Positions 23,443 to 36,160 of a DNA stretch of 64,000 nucleotides are shown in pieces. Both the position numbers and the translations under genes were made by a program. The stretch is from Calliopsis andreniformis (taxonomy: Eukaryota > Arthropoda > Insecta > Hymenoptera > Andrenidae), in the NCBI RefSeq assembly GCF_051401765.1, contig NW_027480432.1, positions 11,178,501 through 11,242,500 of the forward strand. Reading direction: 5' to 3'. Numbering within the stretch: position 1 is the stretch's first letter; each line of letters opens with the position of its first letter. Below the pieces are notes generated by a model. The model saw only the letters and a program-made list of their open reading frames with translations. It was not told where the DNA came from and searched no databases.

Positions 23443-24070
23443 TAGCTACATGCATATTCTACATAATGTGTGACTTCTTACATTTATCAAATTTACTTAA
23501 TCGAGTTAAAAACAATTTTGAACTGCGGTAATTAATTTCGAATTCTCATAAAGTTTAATCACAAAGTTCCGTTAGTTGTGCGAGGGAATATCACGAAAGT
23601 GTCTTTTTAAGGTGCCGTAGCGGCCGAAGCGACGAGTGAAATTAAAGATATGGAGAAGTGGATGCCAGCACCTTAATCTTTCCTGCGGAAAAGTTGCCAT
23701 CATCGCAAATCTTCTCTGCTACTTCGACTTGCCTCTATCTTTCCCTCAGAGTATGCAGGGACAAGCGTGTAAATCAGGAAACATTCGACTTTTTAAACAG
23801 ATTACAGTCTCTCAAGAACTACGGAGAATATCATTCCACTTGTCTACAGTTGTTACCAAGGGATTGAAAAACTTTTTTCAGGATTTTCATAATTTTTATC
23901 TGAAATCAGTTGATATAATAATTTAACTAATACGTGAGCCTTCCAGAAACCCATGTTATTGAGTTCATTTTTATCACTTATGCAAGTAACATTTTGTTTA
24001 ATTCTTTATACAGAAGATGATCTCCATTCCCAATTGTTCGATATTTATAAAGGAAGGGTGGTGATTTTAT
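23443..24070. other. Mixed stretch with a slightly G+C-richer patch
   Basis: The patch at about 23,600-23,870 (for example GTGCCGTAGCGGCCGAAGCG) holds overlapping plus-strand frames of 96 and 69 codons that I do not recognise. It might be an exon or a conserved non-coding element, with no decisive evidence. Confidence 0.3.
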
Positions 24071-24140
24071 GAAGGGTGATAAAAAAAGTGGGTCTGAAAC
24101 TTTAAGGGCTTATGGTGCTCATCGAGAGATTTTAAAGCAA
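24071..24140 (+). repeat. Single end of the long-armed element family
   Basis: GAAGGGTGATAAAAAAAGTGG, then CTGAAACTTTAAGGGCTTATGG and CATCGAGAG, parallel the left end of the element at 22,768. I found no partner arm, so this is a truncated or heavily decayed copy. Confidence 0.55.
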
Positions 24141-27100
24141 AGATTATTCTTTATTTGTACATGCACACTCTAATTCTGCATATATGATCCTCTAGAAATA
24201 TATGTTTGGATTTTCAATAACAATTGTATTTATTATGTAGTGGTACATTAAAAAGAGTGGTCCATCTCATCCGAAATTACCTTACTGAAATAAATTTCTG
24301 CAAATACCTACTTAAGAGAAACATCACTTTCGATTTATTAATGTTTAGATCAAAAGAGACGTTCAATAGAAAACATTTGTAACAAAAGTTGTACCAAGGG
24401 TAAAAAACAGTTATCTTTTATAAGATTCGCTCAAAAATTAGGGAATATGGGGAATACTAGTATAGTATTAACCAACGTCGAGTCATTTTGGACTCGATCA
24501 TAATTTGACGCTGTACCAGCCCTAAACAGGCATTATAGTCATAATCCGAGTAACAACCACTGTTTATAACCTGAGAGTTAGCAGCAAACAGCGTCAAATA
24601 GAAGGAAATTGAAGCATCAAATAACAAAAGTTAAAGCGTTAAATAAAAGGAAAATGCTGCCAGTGTTGGTCAATTTTAGTTGCCATAAATTGGCAGAAGA
24701 AGAAATGGATAATGGCTATTTTAAAGTAATACTTTTACAGCCTCGTACTTCCTTCCTAATTCAGCAAGTGGATTAGAGCATAATTGTGAAATGTTAAAAA
24801 GTCTTCTGACATAAATTACACCAACGACGACTGTAGTACAGTGAAGGAACCTCCAGGTTTTAATTCATGAAACCTGGATTCATATTATAGCAGCCAATAT
24901 ATTTTAATCTTGGACTAAAATTCTTAATCGCGAGGTAAGACAGACGCTAGTTTCGTCAGAGATGGGGGCAGTCATATCAAAACATTTTTACTGAAGAAGT
25001 TACAATGGATCGATGAGTACGAAGTAGCTGAAAAAGTCGGAAAAATGTCACTTTCATTTATGAAAACACAATAATTATTCTAAAAACGTTAGTAACCTGA
25101 TTGTAATAATGTTATAATGTCCCAAATCGTTAATATGTGTCTGAAATAATTGACAAGAATCTACGACACGTTTCATTTGGCAGTTTATCTTATTTGGCAT
25201 GCTAATAGGTCCCATTTCCAAGAATTAGTGGAAATAGTAACCAAAAATTTATAATTTAATAATGCTTGTCTGGCATCTGAAATTCTTAACTGAATGAATT
25301 GTTAAATTGATTGTATTGACACTATAAATTGACCTACTTTGTTATCCGATCTCACTCCCAGGATTTTTTCATATGAGACACTTTGTGCAGATTCTCAAGT
25401 GATGGATTCTCAAATGATTCTCACTTAATGGTACTAAAGTTATTTATATTTTTCTGGAAAACTGTAATATTAAAATATAAAAGTAATACTTTGTAAAATA
25501 ATCACTGAACAATACATATAACGCAATTTCAGCTTATAACGTTAGTATGAATGAACAATGTATCAATATACACTAACAATGTACACTATGCAATGTAACT
25601 ATTTACTTTATAAAGCAAATGACTTGGTGTACTAAATTTATATAAATAAATTGTAAAGCATTTCAAAAGAAAAAGTTTACAGAGATATTCTAATAACACC
25701 AGAAAATATGTGACGAACAATTATTGCTATTATTGAAATAGGCATTCATTTATAGCACGTATTCAGAAGTACATGTTGAACACACTTTATAATCACGTAA
25801 GTGTCGAAATATTTTTCCGCTAAAATACTTCTGTACACCACTTTTTCTGTTCTAATCATAAGAAATATATCCTTGATTATTTAAAGTGTCATCTATAAAA
25901 AAGATTTAATAACTATGTCAACACAGGCACTATACGATACATACACATTAGTATACGATTTGTCGAAGACTAATTTCTCTAGTAATCTCTCAATCGAAGT
26001 TATTTCATTATTTGCATCTCTTTCCAAGCATTTCTGAATTTTTCATGATAAAGGTCATGTGAAGATCATAGTATCATAGGTTGTTAATTTGATAATAGAA
26101 ATATGATAATAGAAACATATATTTCTACTTAAAAAACATTATTATTATTATTATATATTTCCACAATATTTGTCCCTTTAAACCAAATAACGTTTTCCTT
26201 TAATATTTTTTCCTGTCACCAACATCAAATAAGCTATTCAAAGGGATCGAGTTGGTTTGTCCACCCAGCACATGTACTCTCAATTATAGTGAATTTACAG
26301 TACCTACATATTTTAGAAAATATAGAGGAATATTTTACCGTATTATATTGTATATTTGTAACGAGTATTACATGAATGTTGACTTTTTTGTGAGCAACAT
26401 TAAAGCTTTTAAAATTTAAAATATGTATGTATGTGACAGAGGTCGTGTTATTTGATTGTGTTTTGATTTTATTTATTATGTCCTTTGTGTATTGTTATTA
26501 TTATATTTAGCTTTAGTCTCTTTATACAATTATATTATTATTGTTCTGTTTATTTAGTTATTAGTTTATTTCGTTTAGTTATACAGTTTCTCCTATTTTT
26601 TTCTTTTATTTTGTGTTATTTCATTTCATATTATTCAGTTTCGGCAAAATATACACATCTGGCGACTTGTCTGCATGAAATACTTTTTGGATAACTTCCT
26701 TCTCTGTAAATAAATATTTACCAAATGTAATTTTTGTTAACGAGCAAAATTGTGTGATCCTCTTTCTGCTTTTACGTGAAATGTGCTGTGTCCATTGATT
26801 AAATAAATAAATAATATATTTATTAATGATCTGTTGTACACAAAATACATGTAATGTTATTTCAGTAAACTAGTCCTAATTTCAGTTGAATCGGTGAACT
26901 TGAAGAATAGTACAAGCCCAAAAACCACACTTTGAGGTGTTTGACCCTAACATACAGTTGTATGCATTTTACTAATGCTAATTTGGAACCTGTACTACTT
27001 ACCAACTCGTCAATTCAATTAGAAAGCTATTCAATTTGCTAAATTACCGAATCAATTTATTAAAGTGGTAGCCTGCCTTTAGGTGTAATACATATATTTA

Positions 27101-27811
27101 ACATTTCGTACAATTCATAAAGTTTGAGATCAAAATAATTATGATTGATTCAATAAAATATATTTGTACAGTTCATGTTTAGTAGTGACAAACTGTACAA
27201 GCACATATTAGCAAATTCAATCGATCCATTTTCGTTCGGGCTTAATCTCAATCTTCCTCACAGAAACAAAAATATTTCAGAGCAGTAAGATATATTAGTA
27301 TCACTATTACTCTTACATTCCATTTCATTATTTGAAGTACTCGCTATTCGACAACATACATGATCTCATTACTAGTTAAATAAGTAGGTACTATCGGGCT
27401 GAAGCCATTCTTTTATCGCAGCCTCATTATAATAATTACATTCTGTTATCCTATGTAGTGTGGAATATCAATATTCAGTTCCATTAAATTTTTAAATGAA
27501 GTGCTAGAAGTACTTAAAACTAACCGAGAATTTGTAAGTACTTTTCTATTGCATGCTTCTATTTTTTAATATCTGTAATTGCTAATTACATACAATGTAA
27601 GCCCTGTAAGATACTTTTTTGTCAATGTAGTTGCTTCTATTTATTTCTTTATAATTAGCGATAATAAAAGGCTATATAAATAGTTTTATTAGTGGAATTG
27701 AATCATCTATAAATATACAATGTTTAAACAAAAAAATGTATAAATAAAACTATTCATATAATGAAAGATTGAAATGACAAAACTTGGTCTTCTTCTTAAG
27801 AGACACTATTA
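24141..27811. other. A+T-rich stretch, no gene seen
   Basis: No element or gene is recognised over about 3.7 kb. Minor items are a small perfect hairpin at 24,853-24,877 (CCAGGTTT ... AAACCTGG) and short ATT-repeat runs near 26,140-26,155. Confidence 0.5.
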
Positions 27812-27934
27812 TACAAAATGTCCCAGTAAAAACTAGCACCTTAATAATCTTAGAAACTACGAGAGTAAAGTTTTCTGTTAATCTTACAGTTTCTAAGATA
27901 TAATCAAGGCGCTGGTTTTTACTGGAATATTTAA
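27812..27934. mobile_element. Small foldback element
   Basis: The arms CCCAGTAAAAACTAGCACCTTAAT and, in reverse, TCCAGTAAAAACCAGCGCCTTGAT pair with few mismatches, and the next bases ATCTTAGAAACT also pair. The whole unit is about 120 bp, nearly all arm. Its left end follows TA. This is a typical short non-autonomous element. Confidence 0.82.
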
Positions 27935-30900
27935 AAAATATTTAAGCCATGCTTGGTTATTGACGTCGGAATTGAATTGTCTGTCTAATTTTTTGTGAAC
28001 TGAGAATCATCAGTTTGGTAATAACAAACAAACCAATGTATTACTAGATATCGAAACTTTTGTTAATCAATATAGGATTCATTTGATCAGTTTTACCTAG
28101 TGGTTTTTACTTATTCACCACTATTTTCGGTATACCTCACTTCCATCTTCGCGAAGTATAAATTTTAGAGAAAATTCGCTTAGTCGCCCTGTGACTGAGG
28201 GCTTACTATCATGGTCCTCCATTGGAACTATTAAGAAGTATAAGACTCTTTAAAATTATATGCAATAAATCTTGGCTTCTTATAAGTGACAGCGCTACCC
28301 GACAAATTGTACACCCACCAGCGCCAATGGCAATTGAACAATGCCAAACCTGAAATGAACTAATTATAGAGATATTGCTAATAATGTGACTGTGTCATTT
28401 AAAAATGAAAGACTTCTTAACCCACGTTCTTTTATTTACTTAACAATTTCGTTATTTCTTATGGGATCAATAATTATCTAAGGAATAAACTAAGAGGTTA
28501 CTATTAATAATAAGTTACTATTATTAGATAAATATGTATGTTACTATTCATTTATGTGGAATATGTAGATTTTATTCCATTGAAATTATTTAAGGAAAAT
28601 GAAACGTAACTGAAGAGCATTTGGCGAAGAAAATGAAGAGCTTTGAAATACGAAAATTCTCGTAAAACAGAGGGTTATTCTCAGAAAATTTCTCAATTAC
28701 GAAGATGGAATGTGTGATGAACTGAAATACAAAGACGTCAGGAGGACGGATGAGCGAGCGAAGCGAAAGTAGAGAAGTGACAAGCAGCCCGACGGGATTT
28801 TAAGCTTAAGACGTCGCGAGAGTTTAGCGAAACGTTTAAAGGAGCGACCTAACGAGAAGTCCCTTTGTCCCAAAGGATAACCTTCCTCTCCATTAACTGG
28901 TCCTCGTAATAGAGTCTGATGTATCGGAGAATCCCTTAAGAACAAATTAGCTGGATCCTATCTCATATTGAACTTATTACCACACTGAAACAGTTACACG
29001 TTAAATAATCTTGTTCGAGCTATGACGTTTAATGATTCCATCAATACACAACGTTCCCTTCCCTTCTATATTTGAAACATTCTTGTGGGACGTAACGTAA
29101 GTGCCAAAATTGATAATGTTAGTTTTTGTAAAAAAATACTCTGTGTGACACATAGGACATTTTCTTAAAGAGAAAACATTTTCTAATTTTGGAACTTAAG
29201 CTACTTTCCTCAGGAACGATGTATTTATAAGTAATATAGTTATGATAGAAATTAAAGAACATTGATTGAGGATATCTTCCTGTTAGGTAACAGCATAAAA
29301 TTTATTTTGTGTTGCGATTTTACAATAGATTTGAATTTCTTTAACTAAATGTTATAGCTAGTGTTTAGTGTAACATAATAACGTATTATTTTATTTCTCC
29401 AAATTGATGAAAATAATCAGTTCTAGAATTTAACAAATCTATGAACATTGTTTTTTCAAATTCTACATTTTAATACAATTTACTGAAAAAAAATGTTTAC
29501 ATGTTTAAACAAATGATGGATATTAAACGCGAGATTATGTTATCAGGAGGAATATTGCAAAATTTTGTATTTTAACCCCTGTGAAGCTTTCATATGCTTA
29601 TTTTCGATGTTGCTGTCCTCATTTATCTAAATTCTGCATATCGCTAGAGTCATACAAAACCCATTTATCTATTTTCTTTGCTTTTCTATTTAGATAAGGC
29701 GATGAAGAATGATAATGCAACCTTTCTCACTCTCTGATGTATGCGATTTTTTTATAAACTCTCCTAAGCCACTATTGTAACAATACTTTTCAACTTCGTC
29801 TTTCGTTCATTTTTTAATAAAAAATCTTACCTTCAATTTTAAAATCAATGATCAACTATGTTGACAATTAGATAAATTTTTATTTTTAATAAAATTTACA
29901 ACATTTAGAAGCTTAAATTCATAATAAAGTGAATGGAATATAAGGATTATTTTTAGTGTCAAATAATAAAGTTCTAATAATCTTATCGATGTTGTCAATG
30001 AAGTAGATGACCCCAATTTCACGAGTGTTCTCAAATTCGCCACTTACCAGAAATTCATTAACTTATAAATAAAATCGCAAAATAACACTACCATAAAATT
30101 TGTAGAGAGAATAATCTTCGTTTTATAACGTTTCAACCTAAAATTACAGTAAGCTGGTGAATAATAAACTATTTTGTAAGACACTACGTGATCGTGTAAG
30201 GTATTCAAAATGGCTTACACAAAACTCTCTGTTTAGTAAAACTTGTCTTCCATTGCATGTTAATTTGATACTAGGACAGACAATTTGATCAGTTTAACTA
30301 GTAAATTGAAAAAAAATTCCCTTCGACCAAGTTAGCAACGCTTTTCTTTACGATATAGCGAAATGTGTATCCCAGCTGTGGCAATTTCGCCAACTGCAGT
30401 CTTTTACTATTTTGTTCTAAATTATAATTAAAGATCTCTTTTATAGATAATAATTTATTGTAGGCGTCACACAAGACTCTAAGCTTTATGAAACATTCAA
30501 TAATTTCTCTACATGTGTATTTAGAAACATTATACAACGTTTTAAATATTAACATGGTGAAATTGAGGTCACCTACCTTATCCAACACATATACATGCAT
30601 CAGAAAATGATTTCTTGATATGATTTATAAAAATTAACGATGGCCCAAAATTTATCACCTAATTTCTCCTTGGAAAAAGCTATGTGAAAAATATATTTTA
30701 ATCAATAGCTATCTATACGTCTAGTTTATGGTCGATTTTAATTTTATTAGTATCATATTTTTTTAAGATTTCAAGATCGTCTTAATTTAATTTAAAGAAA
30801 TATTGTATCATCTTGTGTATAATCTTATCATTAAAACAAATTCAAATTAAACAACTACAATTTTAATCTAATATTTCCAGGGAGATGGTCAAAATTAAGG

Positions 30901-32995
30901 AAGTTTATAATTCTTCTGATACCACAATTTTAATATATCATTATTCTCTAAATCCCAAGGTATAACAGTACAATTACTTGTAGCAAGTGTAATGGAAAAG
31001 TTATAACAAATGTAGATGAAGTTGACGGTGTGCTGAAAGCTGAAAGATGAACTGGTATTTGCCGATTTCAAATGACCATAACCTTAAAATGAGTGCATGA
31101 GATACAAAAATTGAAACTGTGCTTGTAAAGAAACAGATTGTATCATAGTATAGCATAATATAACATAATAGATTAGTACATAATACATCATAGCATACAA
31201 TAGCATCGTATAAGAAATGTACATAAAAGAATATGTTTCTAATTATGTTATAATAATGCTACATGTATGCTTATCTAAGACAAGATGAAATGTGCTCAAC
31301 ACAAAGAATCATTGTTATATCTCATTTCCCTTTTCTTTGGATGACATTTCGTCGATAAAATATTAGTTAGGACAGTTGTTAGTAGGTAAGAGTATGGAAG
31401 TCTAATGTTGATTAAACTGGAAGTACCACAATACTGCTGTAACATGTGAGCAACACTCCATTAGATGTTGGCCTACTTTGCACCTATAGGTATACCTCAT
31501 AAAAGTCCACTTTTGCTTGTGTCTAATAATACATAAATAAAATACCTCGCGGAATTCACGTGACGTGAATGCAACTCAGTTTTAAGTAAAATACTGTTCC
31601 CAGAGTCTGAGTTGATGTGCTGTTTGCAGTAATCTATTAGCAAAGAAGTTATTTTCAATGATACTCTGGAGTTAGTTTAATTTCATAGGATTCGGACAAA
31701 CATGGAGTAATTACGAGAGAGTTGCAACACTGATGGTATTTAAGCAATGGTGGTAGGAAATTACTGCACCATTACTCGCATATGTTTAATTCTATTTGTT
31801 TCGTTACATTAGTTGAGCAAGAGCGAGTGTTTTTCGTAAGTTTCGAGGATTTTTCAGTTTTTCAAGGTAAATGCATCTCACGTTGCATTTCTACTAGAAC
31901 TTTGGCGTAGATTTTAATATTTAAAATATATAAAAATGTCTGAAAAATAGCTATCTCATCTTCAAAAGAACTTTATGAAGTTAGCTCTCTTTCGTGTAAT
32001 TATACAAGTAGAAAATAATCAGCGAAAATTTTGACATCTCCAGAAAAAATTATTTTACATGGAGAACAATACCAGAAGAATAATATAATAATTTTAAATT
32101 AAACATTTTTTGAAGTACGATACCACTCTCGGAAGTTAGGTGTCTCTCTTAAAATAGACAATTTGTAATTTCAATTGTTTACAAGCGATGTGTACTTAAA
32201 CTAATTTATTTCAATACAATTAATGCATCATGACTTGTACTACTATTTCAATTTTGGGAAAAATTTTCTGTTATGAATTTCAGGCACACTGTCAATTTTT
32301 CAGAAACTGAAATGATGCAATTTCAATGCATTCAAATTGTGATCAAAGTACGTTTAAATTTTCACCTCACACTAAGTTTAGCAAGTGGTTTTCTCCTGTG
32401 AAATCAGACATCCTCTCCATAGTGAGATTAACAAGATCTGATGCGGGTAATGGCTTAACCCTTTGTGGCCCAGTGGTTTCAGACTGGAACCACATTTTCG
32501 TAGCTTGTTATCACATGTTGTAGAAAATACATTTAAGGAACTGAATTTGTACTCTATTTTTTTCTCCATTTTCATATTCTAGCCCACAAAAAATTAAATA
32601 CTTAATGCCAGATGAAAGAAAAAAAATTGAGTCATCTTGTTACAATAAACATTTTCCATAAAGACACAGGAACACTTCATGCTGCATGCTTGTACGTATT
32701 GCTGATGACAATTTTATTGAAAAAATTTCATCTGAAGAAAAGGAAGATAAAATATAACAATCATTCTTCGCGTTCAATAGCAAGCTGTATCACAATTAGA
32801 AATATATTTCATAAAATATTTGTATTTAATATTTTACCTTAACTTGTTCTTAATTAACTTGTCCTAACTGTTAATCTTAATTAACAGCTTGGACAATATT
32901 TTTTAAACGATATATAAATATCAATTTTCCTTTAAAGAACAGCGTTTGAATTTTTGCATTTTTTGGGGAAATTTATTTTGGAACTATAATCATTT
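27935..32995. other. Long stretch, mostly A+T-rich, one composition island
   Basis: A G+C-richer island at about 28,620-28,960 (containing GAGCGAGCGAAGCGAAAG and GACGTCGCGAGAG) holds an 82-codon minus-strand frame that I do not recognise. A low-complexity run of CATAATA-like words lies at 31,140-31,210. A 100-codon minus-strand frame at 30,298-30,600 is unrecognised. TTAACCCTTTGTGGCCCAGT at about 32,456 looks like a piggyBac-type end, but no partner was found. Confidence 0.4.
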
Positions 32996-33456
32996 CGACG
33001 TGCGTTATGAAAAGTAGCACGTCTCATTTATTTTCTGAAAACTAGCATATTTCGACTATCCAAGAAAAAGAACATATTTCAGCTCTTTTTACGAATAGTA
33101 CCATGTTTCAGATTTGTCCTAAGAAGTAATCTATTTCTCCATTTTATGATCACATTTGCACATTTGATAACACAGCGTACTTTTTTCGTATCATATTCTT
33201 CTCCTTTCGTTGTAGAGGAAAACGAAACATGATATTTTGAATCATATCGAAGATAAATTAAGAGTGGAAATAAAAAAGACTGTTAATGCTATTAAAAAAA
33301 TTTTTTTAGATAAGAAACATGTTCATATGAAAGTCAATATCAGTAAATTGCCTTCCTCACTTTAATTTTGGCACTTACAGCCTTTTCTATTTCGACTATT
33401 CAAATGTGCTCTTTTTTGTGAAACAAATGAGATGTGCTACTTTCGTAACTCACACC
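32996..33456. mobile_element. Inverted-repeat element, family D, copy 1
   Basis: The left arm GACGTGCGTTATGAAAAGTAGC, then ACGTCTCATTT, matches the reversed right arm GGTGTGAGTTACGAAAGTAGC, then ACATCTCATTT. The pairing runs on through the TTTCGACTAT motif. Copy 2, in opposite orientation, is at 42,016-42,351 and shares ATATTTTGAATCA.ATCGAAGA in the middle. No transposase and no clear target duplication were found. Confidence 0.85.
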
Positions 33457-34211
33457 ATTTATAGTCAACAAGTACAGTTTTTCGGTGTACTTAAGGTTAA
33501 GTTCATCTAAATTTGTTACAACTTTTCCCTCACACTTGCCACAAAATAATTGTACTTTCATGATACTTTGTCATTTATAAAGTGATATATTACTAAATCT
33601 TTAGATGTCTAAAGAACCATACATTTCGTCATTTGTTACCATCTTGTGTTGTACATTTACGTACAAAATTACTTAAAACATTTAGAGTTTTGTTAATAGA
33701 TGCAATAATAAAATTTATCTTCCATAGAAAAATGTTAGTTAAGTATTCATAAAAAGGTACTCACTAACCAGAAAAACGTTAAAGCAGATTCAGATAAAGC
33801 GTAGGATTGCGTCGCGCTATTAACAAGTTGCGTAAAACTGTGCTCTCGCGCAACATCGCGTAAAAAAATAAAAACATACAAAAATTTCGTTCATGCTCGC
33901 TGTGAAACTCCACGCGTATATAAAAATTGCAGTTAATCGTAAGGCAATATTTAACGGGCTGTAGAAATTTAAAATATACACGCCCTCACGTGTATGAACA
34001 AGCACACTGTACTGTCCAAAATAATTTCAGTATCTTTCAATATTTTTTAATACTTTTTTTTATACTACACTTCACGACAAAACGATAGGATAATTCCAAG
34101 TTTTTTTGTTTCTCAAAATCAATGGTATGTACTGTACAGAGTGGAAAAACTGTATATGAAAAGAATGCGACTCTAATTGGTTACATTTTATTTGTATCGA
34201 CGTATACCATA
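33457..34211. other. A+T-rich spacer
   Basis: No coding trace or repeat is recognised. Confidence 0.5.
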
Positions 34212-35259
34212 TATAAAATATTCGACAGAAGATGTCAGAAATTTTAAGGGGTGATTCTATATGTCGAAATAGGACGAAAATGAACAATGACAAAGTTGCA
34301 GTTAAGGCTTCGTTTCAGAGTTATTAATAACAATTAATTTCTTAACAGAGAAAACGTCTAAAATGGGAATTGTGTCTAAGTCTGTACTTATTCTACTGAT
34401 TTTGCTGTGTCTGACTTGCAACTTCTACTGTCAGGGCCAGTTCTCGACCTTTAGTCGCCTGCATGCTAGAAATATTTGGCTGCCTTATCAGTGTAAATTA
34501 CAAATAGATTTATAATTTAACTCAACCAATGAGAATCTAATGTTAGTATGTCTTTATGACAGTTACATGTAATTAACAGGAGTAAAAGAATCGATAAAAA
34601 TGTTTCATATATTTATTTTCATTTTATTCAAGTAATAAATTATTCAAATAGTAAGTTAAAATTTCACTCTTCTGGCTTTCTTATTTGACAATTCTTCAAT
34701 GACATTTGACACAGTGAATCAATTATTGTGCAAAATGTTATATTAATGTCTGTAAACTCCAAAACCGTCTATACTTTTGGTTATGTGGTTTACAACAAAA
34801 TAAAATCATAAAGATGTCGAGAATTCCAATTCATGAGTGTTTTTATAGTTACCGAATACGTTTACAGTAATGTTTATGTTCTTATTATGAATGTTGGACA
34901 ACGTTCTTAGTTTTACAGTAAAATTTGTAACGTTAGTTTTATGTTTAATTTTCATTGTAAATGGACATTCAGAGAATACAAGAACTATTTTTATTCTTTC
35001 AAGTACAGTATTGGTCCTAGGGTTTCGACCATCTATATGTATGCACGCACTGCACACGTACTCAACTGGCCCAACCTGTGCAGGTCGACAATAGAATGAG
35101 TCTCGAGTCAGACACATTTCACAAGAATTTTAAGCATTTTCTCAACAATTAATAACTCTGAAACGAAGCCTTAAACGCATTTTCCTTTTATTTTAGCATG
35201 TAGAAATACCTAATAGTCGCTCCTCAAGACTTCTGACACCTGTCATCGAACACCCTGTA
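34212..35259. mobile_element. Inverted-repeat DNA element, family B, copy 2
   Basis: The core spans 34,214-35,257. The right end in reverse reads CAGGGTGTTCGATGACAGGTGT. The left arm has the decayed form of the same sequence (TTCGACAGAAGATGTCAGAAA). Both arms continue through TGATTCTA..TG, GAAAATG and AAGGCTTCGTTTCAGAG into ATTAATA, for about 150 bp. TA lies on both sides (34,212-34,213 and 35,258-35,259). The 1-kb core is longer than copy 1, but I recognise no transposase in it. Frames of 67-103 codons at 34,806-35,117 look like chance. Confidence 0.83.
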
Positions 35260-35746
35260 TATGGAAAACTTACTACTATGTCAACACGTGTCTGGGATGC
35301 AATTTTTGCAATTTATGCACAGTACACGGATCTTGTAGTGAAGAATGTCCTTTCCTTAGCATTATGCAAGAAATTGGTCGCTGTGATCGCTATTCCTCAG
35401 GAATTATATCTGTAGTTCGATTTTCGTTAGTCCATTGAAAACTAATTACTCATTACCAATAGGTGTATTTTATTTTACGTATATAATCTAGTATTCGTGT
35501 AAAATTTGGTTGAGGTTAGGATTGTTGATAAAATTTTGCAGTTATTCTCACCATTTGGACATTGCCAAATGACATGGTTCAAATCTGAAATTTGTACTTC
35601 GTATTGACTACTAATAAGCACTATTAAACATGAAATTGACTCTGGCTAAAGTAACATTTAAATTATAGCGGTGAAAAATTACAAAATCTCTAAAAAGTCC
35701 AAGTTTAGTACCAATATCAGTCCCTATTCTCATCCTTGTAATAAAA
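35260..35746. other. A+T-rich spacer
   Basis: No feature was recognised. Confidence 0.5.
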
Positions 35747-36160
35747 TTAAAAGTAGTCTATACTTATAATTAAATCTACTTCTCTAATTAAGATATTGAT
35801 AGACATTCTTGCCTGAATTTTAAAATCACTAAATAAATCAATAACTGTAACTTTGAAATTTGGTGTTGGCATTTTGTTTCTTACTTTCTTAGCAAACGAA
35901 TCTACCTTTACATTATCAATAATTTCAATATGAGATGGAATCCAAAGGAACTTCATTTTGGTTATTATTATTAAATACAAAGTTGATATGTTTAGTTTTC
36001 ATTTCAGTTTCAATAACAGAAGGTTGATGTCTGTAATGATTTAATTACGTTTTGTGAGTCGTTGAAGAAGAAGAAATACACATCAAGACATAAATTAGTA
36101 ATACCTAATGCTCGGTTAATGGCACAGCACTGTGTATGCTTTCATACCCGTGAGTGTAAG
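35747..36160 (-). pseudogene. LINE RNase H domain relic
   Basis: A minus-strand frame at about 35,980-35,747 contains FLWIPSHIEIIDNVKVDSFAKK, matching the RNase H signature of Jockey-superfamily LINEs ('WIPSH.GI..NE..D..AK'). Upstream on the same strand another frame gives CAINRALGI and NDSQNVIKSLQTS, corresponding to the family's 'E..AI..AL' and 'SDS...I..L' motifs. A stop and a frame change lie between the two pieces. The reverse transcriptase that should precede this domain was not found, so this is a short decayed 3' fragment. Confidence 0.8.

Noticed and set aside
30298..30600. 100-codon minus-strand frame as a receptor fragment
   Set aside because: No diagnostic motif could be identified.
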